From: Saprospiraceae bacterium
Lineage (GTDB): Bacteria > Bacteroidota > Bacteroidia > Chitinophagales > Saprospiraceae
Assembly (NCBI GenBank): GCA_027488935.1
Contig: JAIYAP010000041.1
Span: 62,001 to 126,000 of the forward strand
Length of the DNA: 64,000 bases
Reading direction: 5' to 3'
How positions within the stretch are numbered: the stretch's first letter is position 1; the number at the start of each line of letters is the position of its first letter. The notes beneath the pieces are model-generated. The model saw only the letters and a list, made by a program, of their open reading frames with translations. It was not told where the DNA came from and made no database searches. Made by a program: the position numbers and the translations under genes. Shown in pieces: positions 35,994 through 46,896 of this stretch.

Positions 35994-36575
35994 TTAAAGG
36001 TGGAACAAGGTAAAACAGATGCCCGCAATGGTTACGAGGTAATCGGCCAGTTGAACCCGCAGAATGCGCAGTGCTTTCCCCATTTGGGTTTCTACCGTTT
36101 TGATCGAAATGTCGAGTTGTTCGGCAATTTCGCGGTACTTGAGTGCTTCAAAGCGGCTTAGTTCGAAGATATGCCGGCATTGGGGCGGCAAATCCTCCAT
36201 GGCCCTTTGAATTTTAGCGCCCAGTTCCTGACTGGTTTCATCCTGGTAAGCGTGCTGGTTTTCCAATTGACCGGCGTTGAATTGTTGATACCTGTTTTTG
36301 GTTTGCAAATGCCGGATACGGTTCAAACAGGCGTTGTGCACCGTTTTGTACAAATACGCTTTGATCGAATGGGTGATTTCGAGTGCGCTGCGGCGTTCCC
36401 AAAGTTTTACAAAAGTTTGCTGTACAATGTCTTCCGCTTCATCCAGATCCCCTTCCGTGAATTTGGCGGCGTAATGGCACAGCACTTCGTAATACCTTCG
36501 AAAAACCACATCGTACGCTGATGATTCGCCCTGGCGAATAGCCTCCAGCAGTGTGTTTTCGTTAAGATGTTCCAA
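35994..36575 (-). CDS. ECF RNA polymerase sigma factor
   Basis: DVVFRRYYEVLCHYAAKF...DIVQQTFVKLWERR; ALKYREIAEQLDISIKTVETQMGKALRILR region 4. Confidence 0.92.
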   Translation of the reverse strand: MEHLNENTLLEAIRQGESSAYDVVFRRYYEVLCHYAAKFTEGDLDEAEDIVQQTFVKLWERRSALEITHSIKAYLYKTVHNACLNRIRHLQTKNRYQQFNAGQLENQHAYQDETSQELGAKIQRAMEDLPPQCRHIFELSRFEALKYREIAEQLDISIKTVETQMGKALRILRVQLADYLVTIAGICFTLFHL

Positions 36576-36817
36576 GACTTACGGGTTTTGTCTGTATGGA
36601 GACACGCTCGGGAAAGGATACCCTTACGTAGGTTTAAAATTTTTTTGGAAAGATACGGGGGGGCTTGACTTAAATTAAATGTTAGGCAGAATCTCTTAAA
36701 TTGAGCTTTAAAATTTAAACGAACTGCACCTAATTTGCAGAATAAATGCAAAATAAGCCATGTTGATCGAATTTAAAGTCTCTAACTACAGGCCAATTGG
36801 AAAACGACCGCTCTTTT

Positions 36818-38365
36818 TTACCCCAATTCCTCGGCAACCCAGTCCTCAATATTCTTGGTTTCACTCGAAAAATTCACCCCAACGCCGATCACTTTTTTAC
36901 CTTTTTCCCAATACGCCTGGTGGTATTTTTTAAGTTTGATCTGCTCAAGTGCTGCTTGGGCGCTTTTATCCAGTTTGAACTCCAGAATGTAGACGTGTAC
37001 ATCCGTTTCCACCACACAATCGGCGCGGGCGTCGCTCATCATTACTTCACTTTGTACCCGAAGCCCCATGTAGTTGAACAGGAGATGGATGGCGGCATGG
37101 AAAAATTTCTCCGGGTATTTTTCGTGCAACAAGTGCGGCAAACCTTTAAACATGGCTTGCAAAATGCGGATGACTTGCTCCAGATCATTGGCATAAAAAG
37201 CCCGTTCTAATTGCACGGCTACTACGAGACCCTGGCCTTTGCGTACCCCGCCAAAAGCTTCGAGCAAATAAGCGTACATGGAATTTTTGACCTCATGGTT
37301 GGGATAATCCAGGATATACAAGCCGAATTCATTTCTGGATTTGATGGTCAAGTACCCCGTTTGGTATAGTAGCCCATAAGCCTTTAAATCTTCGAGGTCA
37401 AAACTATCAAAGTCGAGTTGGGCGTGTTCCTGGTGCTCGACATCGTACAAGCCCTCTTGTTTCAAGAGGTTGATCAAAAAAGTGGGAGTTCCGGTAGCAA
37501 ACCAGAAGTTTTCAAACTCTTTTTGGTTGAAAAACAGGTTGGTAGAAACCGGATTGTAAACCGTTTCCGATTTAGGATGGAAGCGATAGCCATTGTACCA
37601 CAACCGAATTTTATCCAACAAAGCCTGCTTACTTATTTTTAAAAAGCTGGAGGTATCTTCCAATTCTTCGGCAAAATTGCTTTCCAATTCTGCCTGCGTA
37701 TAGCCCAGCATCGTAGCAAAATCCAACTGCATGGTCAAATCCGTCAAGTTATTCAGCCCGGAGAAAATACCCACTTTGGAAAATTTGCTTACACCGGTTA
37801 TAAACACGAACTCAAGCGCGGGATCATTGTTTTTCAAAACACTGTAAAACTCCCTCAGGATTTCCCGATTTTCATAGGCTTTGGCCACATCCTGACCCAA
37901 AAAGTGGATAATGGGGGCATCGTATTCATCAATGAGTACAACTACTTTATTGACCTTGCTCAGTTCCTGGATTAGGTATTCAAATTTAGCACTGAGGTTT
38001 ACTTCATGGACGGGCGGTAGACCGTGTTCACGAATGAGTTTATCCAATTGGTAGTGCAAGGCTTTGGGCAAACCACTTTCAGCAAAACCAATTCCCGTAA
38101 ACGAAAGCCGAATCACCGGATGTTTCCGGCTCCAATCCCACTTGTCTTCAATCCATAAGCCTTTGAACAATTCCTTACTGCCACTGTACAATTCCTGGAG
38201 CACGGCCAGTGTGATGGACTTACCAAAGCGACGGGGACGGGAGAGAAAATAAGCACCTGGCTTGCTCACCATCCGGTAGATATACTCAGTTTTATCGATG
38301 TACTTGAAATCAAGCTCGATGATTTTTCGAAAATCTTGTAAACCTAGAGGAAGTCTTTTGCTCAT
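36818..38365 (-). CDS. AAA-ATPase-like / PD-(D/E)XK (DUF1703) protein, paralog 1
   Basis: LPLGLQDFRKIIE..YIDKTEYI...FLSRPRRFGKS; ADCVVETDVHVYILEFKLD C-terminal nuclease motif. Confidence 0.85.
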   Translation of the reverse strand: MSKRLPLGLQDFRKIIELDFKYIDKTEYIYRMVSKPGAYFLSRPRRFGKSITLAVLQELYSGSKELFKGLWIEDKWDWSRKHPVIRLSFTGIGFAESGLPKALHYQLDKLIREHGLPPVHEVNLSAKFEYLIQELSKVNKVVVLIDEYDAPIIHFLGQDVAKAYENREILREFYSVLKNNDPALEFVFITGVSKFSKVGIFSGLNNLTDLTMQLDFATMLGYTQAELESNFAEELEDTSSFLKISKQALLDKIRLWYNGYRFHPKSETVYNPVSTNLFFNQKEFENFWFATGTPTFLINLLKQEGLYDVEHQEHAQLDFDSFDLEDLKAYGLLYQTGYLTIKSRNEFGLYILDYPNHEVKNSMYAYLLEAFGGVRKGQGLVVAVQLERAFYANDLEQVIRILQAMFKGLPHLLHEKYPEKFFHAAIHLLFNYMGLRVQSEVMMSDARADCVVETDVHVYILEFKLDKSAQAALEQIKLKKYHQAYWEKGKKVIGVGVNFSSETKNIEDWVAEELG

Positions 38366-38450
38366 CGGTATTGTAATTCTGCTTTTGGTACAAAGATACA
38401 GAACTATTGCTTTAATGGAAGTTTGGGAACATGGGCAGCTTCGCTGCTTT

Positions 38451-39998
38451 TTACCCCAATTCCTCTACAACCCACTCCTCAATATTCCTGGTTTCACTCG
38501 AAAAATTCACCCCAAGGCCGATCACTTTTTTACCTTTTTCCCAATACGCCTGGTAGTACTTTTTGTGCTTGATCTGTTCTAAAGCGACTTTGGCGCTTTC
38601 GTCTAATTTGTACTCCAGGATGTATACTCGGGTATCTGTTTCCACCAAGCTATCGATCCGCCCGTCGCTGATGCAGACCTCACTTTGAATGCGGATACCG
38701 AGGTAGGAAAACAACAAATGGATGGCGGCATGGAAGAATTTTTCCGGGTATTTTTCATGCAAAAAATAGGGTAGCCCTTTGAACACACCTTGCAAGATGC
38801 GAATCACTAGTTCCAGGTCATTGGCCCTGAAGGCATTGCGCATCCGAATGATCAATGAGGTTGAGAGCTCTGCATCCACCCCGACGAAAGCTTCAATGAG
38901 AATTTCGAGCATAGAGTCTCGGACTTCCTTGTTGGGGTAATCCAACTGAATCAGCCCGTCCTCATCTTTTTCTTGGATGGTCAGGTAGCCCGTTTGAAAA
39001 AGGATGGCGATGGGTTTGAGTCGATCCAGGTCAAAACTTTCAAATCCAGAAGGATTGATGGGCGGAAAATGCAGGTCGAAAATGCCTTCTTGTTTGAGCA
39101 AATTGACCAGAAAGGTAGGCGTTCCGGTAGCAAACCAGAAGTTTTTAAACTCCTTTTCGTAGAAAAACAAGTTACAAGACACAGGATTGTACACCCTTCC
39201 GGCGTTGGCTTGAAAACAGTAGCCATTGTACCAAAGCCGCATTTGTTCCAGCAATTCGCTGGTTGACAACTTCAAGTGCGTCGCAGCGGCCTGAATTTCT
39301 TCCACAAAATTTTCCTCCAACTCGCGTTGCGTGTAGCCCAACATGGTCGCATAGTCCGACTGCATGGTCAAGTCTGTCAGGTTATTCAGCCCGGAGAAAA
39401 TGCCCACTTTGGAAAACTTGCTGACGCCTGTAATGAAAACAAATTCAAGCGCAGGATCATTATTCTTTAAAACAGTATAAAACTCCCTCAGGATTTCCCG
39501 ATTTTCATAGGCTTTGGCCACATCTTTACCCAGAAAGTGGATAATGGGGGCATCGTATTCATCAATGAGTACAACTACTTTATTGGCCTTGCTCAGTTCC
39601 TGGATTAGGTATTCAAATTTAGCACTGAGGTTTGCTTCATTGGCGGGCGGTAGACCGTGTTCGCGAATGAGTTTGTCCAGTTGATAGTGCAAGGCTTTTG
39701 GCAAACCACTTTCAGCAAAACCAATTCCCGTAAACGAAAGCCGAATCACCGGATGTTTACGGCTCCAATCCCACTTGTCTTCAATCCATAAGCCTTTGAA
39801 CAACTCCTTACTGCCACTGTACAACTCCAGCAATGTAGAAATGGTGATGGACTTGCCAAAACGCCGGGGACGGGAGAGAAAATGGTATTTACCTCCAGCG
39901 GTAATGCGGTGGATGTACTCTGTTTTGTCGATGTATTTGTAGCCGCCTTCAATGATGCCTCGGAAATCCTGTAGCCCGAGCGGAAGTTTCTTGCCCAT
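38451..39998 (-). CDS. AAA-ATPase-like / PD-(D/E)XK (DUF1703) protein, paralog 2
   Basis: Start trimmed to MGKKLPLGLQDFRGIIEGG; highly similar to paralog 1, identical over long blocks. Confidence 0.85.
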   Translation of the reverse strand: MGKKLPLGLQDFRGIIEGGYKYIDKTEYIHRITAGGKYHFLSRPRRFGKSITISTLLELYSGSKELFKGLWIEDKWDWSRKHPVIRLSFTGIGFAESGLPKALHYQLDKLIREHGLPPANEANLSAKFEYLIQELSKANKVVVLIDEYDAPIIHFLGKDVAKAYENREILREFYTVLKNNDPALEFVFITGVSKFSKVGIFSGLNNLTDLTMQSDYATMLGYTQRELEENFVEEIQAAATHLKLSTSELLEQMRLWYNGYCFQANAGRVYNPVSCNLFFYEKEFKNFWFATGTPTFLVNLLKQEGIFDLHFPPINPSGFESFDLDRLKPIAILFQTGYLTIQEKDEDGLIQLDYPNKEVRDSMLEILIEAFVGVDAELSTSLIIRMRNAFRANDLELVIRILQGVFKGLPYFLHEKYPEKFFHAAIHLLFSYLGIRIQSEVCISDGRIDSLVETDTRVYILEYKLDESAKVALEQIKHKKYYQAYWEKGKKVIGLGVNFSSETRNIEEWVVEELG

Positions 39999-40139
39999 GT
40001 AAAAATTGTTTGCGCTTTGAACACAAAGATACAGAACTATTGCTGTAATGGAAGTTTGGGAACATGGGCAGGTAGACAAACTCCTTTTTATCTGCATGTT
40101 TGGCTTACAACCATTTCCCTCCAATGTTGTTACCCGCGC

Positions 40140-40847
40140 ATGCAAAACCTAAAGGATAAAAACTACCTGATTATTGGCGCATCGTCCGGAATTGGACTCG
40201 AAATTGCCCGCCAACTTGCACACGCTGGCGCACAGGTGTACGCCTACAGCCGCACCGCCTTGCCCGAAAGCCTGCCTGGCGTACAATGGTCGCCCCTCGA
40301 TGTAACAGCATCCGATTTTACCCTCGATGGCTTGCCGGAAATTTTGCATGGTTTCGTGTATTGTCCGGGCAGCATCAACCTGAAGCCATTTGCCCGTATT
40401 TCCGACGACGATTTTCGGAAAGAACTGGAAATCAACGTAGTCGGTGCATTTAAAAGCATCAAAGCGGCTGCCCCAGCGCTTAAAAAAGCGGGTCAGGCTT
40501 CCATTGTATTGTTTAGCACCGTTGCAGTGCAAACCGGCATGACGTTCCACGCAGGCATTGCCGCTGCCAAAGGAGCCGTGGAAGGACTCACCCGTGCATT
40601 GGCCGCCGAACTTGCGCCGCTGGTTCGGGTAAATTGTATCGCACCCTCACTCACCGATACGCCCTTGGCAGCCAACTTACTCAATACCGAAGAAAAACGC
40701 AACAACTCCGCCAACCGCCACCCACTCCGCCGCATTGGTACTCCGGAAGATATGGCCGCCATGGCCCTGTTTTTATTGGATGAAAACAGCGGATTTATGA
40801 CCGGCCAGGTGCTGCATGTAGACGGCGGATTGGGCAATTTGCGCTAA
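40140..40847 (+). CDS. SDR family oxidoreductase
   Basis: Start trimmed to [26 protein letters not shown]. The S-x12-Y-x3-K Tyr position is replaced by H ([13 protein letters not shown]); C-terminal [11 protein letters not shown]. Confidence 0.85.
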   Translation: MQNLKDKNYLIIGASSGIGLEIARQLAHAGAQVYAYSRTALPESLPGVQWSPLDVTASDFTLDGLPEILHGFVYCPGSINLKPFARISDDDFRKELEINVVGAFKSIKAAAPALKKAGQASIVLFSTVAVQTGMTFHAGIAAAKGAVEGLTRALAAELAPLVRVNCIAPSLTDTPLAANLLNTEEKRNNSANRHPLRRIGTPEDMAAMALFLLDENSGFMTGQVLHVDGGLGNLR

Positions 40848-41093
40848 GATCTATGCTGAAGAAAAATGGACTTCCCGAAAAAATATGCCCGGTATGTGGA
40901 CGGCCCTTTTCGTGGCGCAAAAAATGGGAAAAAGTTTGGGAGGAGGTGCTGTATTGCAGCGATCGATGCCGGAATGCAAAACATAAAACGCCCCCCATTA
41001 AACCCTAAAAATTCCATTCTAAAAATAATAAAAAACCCGATATTGCACCGAGCTGCACACCAAACTAATCACAAACCCAGCTCGTCACTGTTT

Positions 41094-42251
41094 ATGCGAT
41101 TACCACTCCTCATTGTCGCTTTCTTCGCCTTGCATTGCAAACCCGACAACACAACACCCATTCCGGGTGATCCGGTTCAGCCCGACACGTTTTACGTGGG
41201 CGCCGACCTTAGTTACACCAATGAAATGGAAGATTGCGGGGTGGTATTCAAAGAAAATGGTGTTGCAAAAGAGCCCTACCAAATGTTTGCCGATAATGGC
41301 TGCAACATGGTGCGCCTTCGCCTTTGGCATACGCCCTCCTGGTTTGACACCCTCAATGCAGGCAAACGCTATTCCGATTTCCAGGACGTACGCCGCAGCA
41401 TGATCCGGGCAAAAGCCGCCGGTATGCCCGTATTGTTGAACATCCATTTTTCTGATATTTGGGCAGATCCGCAACGGCAGATCGCACCCAAAGCCTGGCA
41501 ACCGGTAGTAGCCAATCTTTCGGTACTCAAAGACTCGGTGTTCAATTACGTTCAATCGACCCTCCTGCGCCTTCAAGCCGATGGCCTGTCACCTGAAATG
41601 GTCCAAATTGGCAACGAAACCAACCGCGGGATCATCCTGTCTCCAGCCGACGATGCGGCCAACGCGCCCATCAATTGGCCCCGCAATGCAGCGCTTTTCA
41701 ACGCAGGCATCAGTGCCGTGCGCGCCGTGGAAGCCTCCAGTGGTAAAAAAATTAAAATTGCCCTGCACCTCGCCGGACCGGCTGCAACGCCCGATTTAAT
41801 GGAAAAATTCTGGGCCAATGGCGTGCGCGATTTCGATGTGATCGGTATGTCGTACTACTGGGCCTGGCACAAACCAACTACCATCGCCGAGGCGGGCGCG
41901 ACCACGGCTTATTTGCGCCAACGTTATGCCGGAAAAGAAGTGATTATTTTTGAAACAGGGTATATCTGGACGAACGCCAGCAACGACCAATCGAACAATA
42001 TTATCAGCGAAACACACCCTGATTATGCGCCCGCCAGCCCCGAAAATCAGCTTAAATGGCTGGTTGATCTGAGCAAGGAAATAAAAAAACGCGGTGGTAT
42101 TGGCGTTTTATACTGGGAACCATCCTGGGTTTCGTCGCCTTGCTACAATCCCTGGGGACAAGGCTCGGCGCAAGAACACGCCACGTTCTTCGATTTTAAC
42201 AACAATGTGCTGCCCAATGGCGGTATGCGTTGGTTCAAATCAAAATTTTAA
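41094..42251 (+). CDS. GH53 arabinogalactan endo-beta-1,4-galactanase-like lipoprotein
   Basis: Start trimmed to MRLPLLIVAFFALHCKPD (lipobox); YVGADLSYTNEMEDCG, CNMVRLRLWHTP, MVQIGNETNRGI, GVLYWEPSWV. Confidence 0.88.
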   Translation: MRLPLLIVAFFALHCKPDNTTPIPGDPVQPDTFYVGADLSYTNEMEDCGVVFKENGVAKEPYQMFADNGCNMVRLRLWHTPSWFDTLNAGKRYSDFQDVRRSMIRAKAAGMPVLLNIHFSDIWADPQRQIAPKAWQPVVANLSVLKDSVFNYVQSTLLRLQADGLSPEMVQIGNETNRGIILSPADDAANAPINWPRNAALFNAGISAVRAVEASSGKKIKIALHLAGPAATPDLMEKFWANGVRDFDVIGMSYYWAWHKPTTIAEAGATTAYLRQRYAGKEVIIFETGYIWTNASNDQSNNIISETHPDYAPASPENQLKWLVDLSKEIKKRGGIGVLYWEPSWVSSPCYNPWGQGSAQEHATFFDFNNNVLPNGGMRWFKSKF

Positions 42252-42267
42252 GCTCCTACGTCTGGCA

Positions 42268-42302
42268 TTTCCCTGCACACGCATCCCGCCTGTGCAGGGA
42301 AA
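42268..42302 (+). terminator. Rho-independent terminator-like hairpin
   Basis: tttccctgcaca-cgcatcccgcc-tgtgcagggaaa, perfect 12-bp arms, then ttatttta. Confidence 0.7.
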
Positions 42303-42338
42303 TTATTTTATCTTTGAAATAATTTAGACCTTTGTAGT

Positions 42339-42608
42339 ATGAAAAATCGCGTTTTAGCCTGGTCAATTATAGCGTTTTCCACCATTTTGCTGTTTTGCCC
42401 TGCCTGCGATCCGGTAGCGGCTCCTTTGGATGCGGATACCCGGTTACGCATTGATACTACCGTACAGGCGATCAACCGCAAAGCCCAACTTGAAATAGAC
42501 AGCCAGTGCAGACAAGCACAATTAACGATATTGCCCAAGCTAATTGACTCGATCAAGCAAGTGCGCAAAAGCGAAATTGAAGCCCAATTGCGCAGCATTC
42601 CAAAATAA
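42339..42608 (+). CDS. Small putative lipoprotein
   Basis: Lipobox-like TILLFCPACDP. Confidence 0.45.
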   Translation: MKNRVLAWSIIAFSTILLFCPACDPVAAPLDADTRLRIDTTVQAINRKAQLEIDSQCRQAQLTILPKLIDSIKQVRKSEIEAQLRSIPK

Positions 42609-42692
42609 ATTAAAGTTGCCTTAACGCAGGAATCTTCATCTTTACCGCGTCCAATCCGGAAATCACCTACCACCGCCGGAACCCTACCTGTC

Positions 42693-44282
42693 ATGCGCAA
42701 GTTATTTGTTATTCTTTCCATCGTTTTCCCTGTATTGTGTCTAATACTGGGTCTTTTAGTACACCCTTTTTGGTTTTGGTGCCTTGCTGTGGTCATCCCC
42801 ATCAGTATTTGGGGTTTTTACGACATGAGCCAAACCCGCCATGCCATCGCCCGCAATTTCCCGATTGTGGGTCGCACCCGCTATGTCGCTGAGTTTTTGC
42901 GGCCCAAATTGTACCAGTATTTTATTGAGTCGGATACCGACGGCCGGCCGTTTCACCGCATCGACCGAAGCATGATTTACCAGCGGGCTAAAAACCAGGT
43001 AGATACGATGCCTTTTGGCACCCAATTGGACTTATACGCCGAAGGGTACGAGTGGATGAACCACAGCATTGCCGCCCTCGATAAAAAAGACATGAACACC
43101 GATATCCGGGTCATGGTGGGCGGTCCGCAATGCAAACAACCTTATTCCCTGAGTGTGCTCAATGTGAGTGCCATGTCTTTCGGTTCTTTGAGCAAAAATG
43201 CCATTTTAGCCTTGAACGGAGGCGCTAAAATGGGCAATTTCGCCCACAATACCGGCGAAGGCAGCATCAGCCCTTATCATTTGGAACCTGGCGGCGATAT
43301 CATTTATCAGGTTGGTACAGGCTATTTTGGCTGCCGTTCCGAAGATGGCGGTTTCGACCCGGAAGCCTTTCGCGCAACGGTCGCGCCCCCGCAAGTACGC
43401 ATGATCGAACTAAAATTATCGCAAGGTGCCAAACCTGGTCACGGCGGTATCTTGCCTGCTCAAAAAAACACCCCGGAAATCGCCGCCATCCGCAAAATAC
43501 AACCCGGTGTGGATGTCGATTCTCCACCCTACCACCGCGCCTTCAATGACCCGGAAGGACTTCTGCGCCTGTTGCAACAAATGCGGGAACTGTCGGATGG
43601 TCGCCCGGTAGGCTTCAAATTATGTGTGGGCAACCCGCACGAATTCTTGTGTATTTGCAAAGCCATGCTGAAAACGGGCATTTATCCCGATTTTATCACC
43701 GTGGATGGCGGAGAAGGCGGAACAGGAGCCGCACCTGTCGAATTTTCCAATTTTGTGGGCATGCCTTTCCGCGAGGCGGTCGCTTTTGTACACAATGCGT
43801 TGTTGGGTTTCGGCCTGCGCAAACACATCCGCGTCATTGCTTCCGGCCATATTGTATCGGGTTTTGATATTTACCGGGCACACGCTTTAGGCGCCGATGC
43901 CTGCAATGCTGCCCGCGCGATGATGATTGCACTCGGCTGCATTCAGGCACTAGAGTGCAATAAAAATACCTGCCCGACCGGCGTGGCTACCCAGGATGCA
44001 TTTCTTATGAAAGGCCTGGTGGTAGAAAACAAAACCGTGCGGGTGTACAATTACCACAAAAAAACGGTGGGCAGCTTTGTAGAATTGATGGCCGGTGCCG
44101 GCATGGACAATCCTTCCAAAATCAGCCGCCGCAGCATCAGCCGCCGGGTATTGATGAATCAGGTAAAACGGTACGACGAAATTTATCCCTACCTGCCGGA
44201 CGGTTGCCTCCTCCAGCCCGAAACCACTCCCAACGACTGGAAAGACATGATGGAAATGGCTTCGGCCGAGGCCTGGAATTAG
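42693..44282 (+). CDS. FMN-binding glutamate synthase family protein
   Basis: SVLNVSAMSFGSLSKNAILALN; GGEGGTGAAPVEFSN; CNKNTCPTGVATQD. Confidence 0.92.
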   Translation: MRKLFVILSIVFPVLCLILGLLVHPFWFWCLAVVIPISIWGFYDMSQTRHAIARNFPIVGRTRYVAEFLRPKLYQYFIESDTDGRPFHRIDRSMIYQRAKNQVDTMPFGTQLDLYAEGYEWMNHSIAALDKKDMNTDIRVMVGGPQCKQPYSLSVLNVSAMSFGSLSKNAILALNGGAKMGNFAHNTGEGSISPYHLEPGGDIIYQVGTGYFGCRSEDGGFDPEAFRATVAPPQVRMIELKLSQGAKPGHGGILPAQKNTPEIAAIRKIQPGVDVDSPPYHRAFNDPEGLLRLLQQMRELSDGRPVGFKLCVGNPHEFLCICKAMLKTGIYPDFITVDGGEGGTGAAPVEFSNFVGMPFREAVAFVHNALLGFGLRKHIRVIASGHIVSGFDIYRAHALGADACNAARAMMIALGCIQALECNKNTCPTGVATQDAFLMKGLVVENKTVRVYNYHKKTVGSFVELMAGAGMDNPSKISRRSISRRVLMNQVKRYDEIYPYLPDGCLLQPETTPNDWKDMMEMASAEAWN

Positions 44283-44283
44283 G

Positions 44284-46668
44284 TTAAAACTCTATTTTGT
44301 ACGCCAAAATTGGAATTAAGGGCGCCTGGGAAAACGACTTTACCGATTTGGTTTTGTCGTCGTAGTACCGGCCACCAAAATTGCTGCGGTTCGATGTGTT
44401 TTGAATATCCAATGAAAAAGTCGTTGCAAGGTGCCGGTAATTGCGCTTGATCCGTACCCCCGTATCCATGCGGAAATATGCGGGCAGTTTTTCCTCAAAA
44501 GCGCGGTTCAAATCGCGTACCGTTTCACCCTGGGCAATGGAAGTAGCCAAATCAATGGGGGTTTCACGCAAACCGCCCATGTAGGTTATTTTAATATTTA
44601 CCCCAAAAGTCCGGTTTTTGCGGCCACGGGTCCAGTCCCATTCTTTACCGGCCACCAAACTGTTTACAAATTTTGTATTAAAACGGCCATCCCGCCAAAC
44701 TTTGTCGCTGCCCTGGTATTTTGCCTCAAACAAGGCAGCAGACGCCATGATATAAAAGCCTCGGGTTAAAAACTTTTCTACCGTGAGCTCCACGCCGTAA
44801 TTTTTACCACGCCCCTGGTTGACTAATTTTTCGTTTACAAAGCCGTCTTGTACGTTCAGGATTGAAAACGCGTCTTTTTCCGCAGCATTCACGGGTGCCT
44901 GCCGAAGCGCCTGGTAATATAATTCGGGCTTGATGTGCCAGTTGCCCGGTAAAGATTGGTCGAACGAAAGCACAAAATGCCGCGCTTTGGTGAAACCCAA
45001 GTCTTTGTTCGGACTAATTATTGCGCCGTTTTCCTCCATTTGGGTAAAATACACCCCCAAAGCCTGCAATTGCGCATGTTCGCCATAGCCGAAACTCAGC
45101 GATTGCCGGTCCGAAAACGCATATTTCACCGAAGCCCTCGGCTCCACAGAATAGGTGTTGTTGAGCAAAAAGTACATCGCATGCGCGCCGCCGCTCAGGG
45201 TGAGGCGTTCACTCGGGCGGTATTGCCATTGTGCAAAAGTGTTGATGCTCGTTGCATTGCCTGCATTGCGCAATTGTTCCACCAGGCGGGCTTGCTCACC
45301 GTCCCATTCACTTTGTTTGAGATTAAAACGCAGGAAGTTCGCGTATGCACCCGCGCGCAGGAGGTGTCGGGCGTTGATTTTATGGTTCAGCGTGCTCGAA
45401 ATGGTCCATTTATTTTGCAAATGCCGGGCGTCATCTAAGCGGCGTACGCTGTAATTATCCAGGAATTTATCAGATAAAATGGCGTTTTCGGTGCCAGAAA
45501 AAGCAACAATGGTTTTTAAACCTGTGCGTTCGCCCAGCACCACGCTGTGGGTGAGTCCGAGTACACCCGTATTGGCCAAGTAGTTTTCGGTGTAACGCTT
45601 ATCACCGTTTTCGAGCCACAACAAGGAGTCGGCTTCCCCTTTCAGTTTTTGATCACTCAGGCCGCCCATGCCAAACAGGGTGAAACTCCCGGCTTTTCCG
45701 GCGGGCATCCAGATATTAAAAGACAAATCCTGAAAATTGGTGGTTGCATCGCCAATTTGCACGCCCATTTTTGAAATCACCGACAAGGTTGAATACCGGT
45801 AATTGACCAGAAACGAGCCATTGCGTTTGCCCAATCTGAATGGACCTTCAGCGGCGGCATCAAAGCCCAAAACACCTGCCTGGAACGTATATTCGCGTTT
45901 TTCAGAATTGCCTTTGCGCAATTTCAGGTCAAATACCCCCGATAAAGCATTGCCATATTCGGCTGGAAACGCCCCCGTTAGAAAATCAGAATTGCTCAAC
46001 AATTGCGCGCTCAGGATCGAAATGCCCCCGCCGGAAGTACCCACGGCCGAAAAATGGTTCGGATTGGGAATATCCACCCCTTCCATACGCCAGAGCAGGC
46101 CATTGGGTGCATTGCCGCGAATTACAATGGTGTTGTTGCCATCATCGTTCATGGCAACACCCGCAAAAGAAGAAGCCATCCGCGCCGGATCGTTCACGGC
46201 AGCCGCAAAACGCTGGGTTTCTTCCACCGAAAAGGTGCGCGCACTCACCACGGAAAGTTCATTGAGCGCTTTTTGCTTTTGCACCTTGGCTTTGATCACC
46301 ACTTCTTTGCTTTCAAATACACTTTCCTCCATTTCGATGCTCACATCGGTTTCTTTGCCCGAATTGAGGGTTATATTGGGCACCGTAAAATCTTTATAGC
46401 CCAGGTAAGTAATGCGCAGGATGTGTTTGCCCACCGGCACATTGGGAATGCGGAAACGGCCATCCGCATCGGTAGCAATGCCCCGGATCGGATCAACACT
46501 GATGAGCGCCACCGTGGCACCGATCAATGGACTTTTCAGCGCTTTGTCGAGCACCACGCCTTTGAGGGTTTGGGTGTAAATTTGAGCTTGTAGTCGGCCA
46601 GAAAACACCAGCAGGCCTGTAAAAAAGACAAAAAGCAGGGTCGTTTTAAAAAGTTGTTTTTGCATCAC
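44284..46668 (-). CDS. TonB-dependent receptor with carboxypeptidase-like regulatory domain
   Basis: N-terminal LKGVVLDKALKSPLIGATV; plug IVIRGNAPNGLLWRMEGVDIPNPNHF; beta-barrel C-terminus. Confidence 0.92.
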   Translation of the reverse strand: MMQKQLFKTTLLFVFFTGLLVFSGRLQAQIYTQTLKGVVLDKALKSPLIGATVALISVDPIRGIATDADGRFRIPNVPVGKHILRITYLGYKDFTVPNITLNSGKETDVSIEMEESVFESKEVVIKAKVQKQKALNELSVVSARTFSVEETQRFAAAVNDPARMASSFAGVAMNDDGNNTIVIRGNAPNGLLWRMEGVDIPNPNHFSAVGTSGGGISILSAQLLSNSDFLTGAFPAEYGNALSGVFDLKLRKGNSEKREYTFQAGVLGFDAAAEGPFRLGKRNGSFLVNYRYSTLSVISKMGVQIGDATTNFQDLSFNIWMPAGKAGSFTLFGMGGLSDQKLKGEADSLLWLENGDKRYTENYLANTGVLGLTHSVVLGERTGLKTIVAFSGTENAILSDKFLDNYSVRRLDDARHLQNKWTISSTLNHKINARHLLRAGAYANFLRFNLKQSEWDGEQARLVEQLRNAGNATSINTFAQWQYRPSERLTLSGGAHAMYFLLNNTYSVEPRASVKYAFSDRQSLSFGYGEHAQLQALGVYFTQMEENGAIISPNKDLGFTKARHFVLSFDQSLPGNWHIKPELYYQALRQAPVNAAEKDAFSILNVQDGFVNEKLVNQGRGKNYGVELTVEKFLTRGFYIMASAALFEAKYQGSDKVWRDGRFNTKFVNSLVAGKEWDWTRGRKNRTFGVNIKITYMGGLRETPIDLATSIAQGETVRDLNRAFEEKLPAYFRMDTGVRIKRNYRHLATTFSLDIQNTSNRSNFGGRYYDDKTKSVKSFSQAPLIPILAYKIEF

Positions 46669-46896
46669 GCTTAGTTTTAATCGAAGTCAATCGGTGTAGC
46701 GCCACTTCCGGGTGATGGAAAGGAAGGGCCTCGTACGCAGCCCTCCCCATCTTGAATTTTCAAACTTCACCCGTAATGAACTCAGAAATCGAATGGAGAC
46801 CCGCAAGGGCCTGCTTGACCCTTATCTCGACTTAAAACTATTTTATGATTGGCGTGCTGCTGGTGTATTCGAGCCCGTAGGCCGGGCAATCCACAA

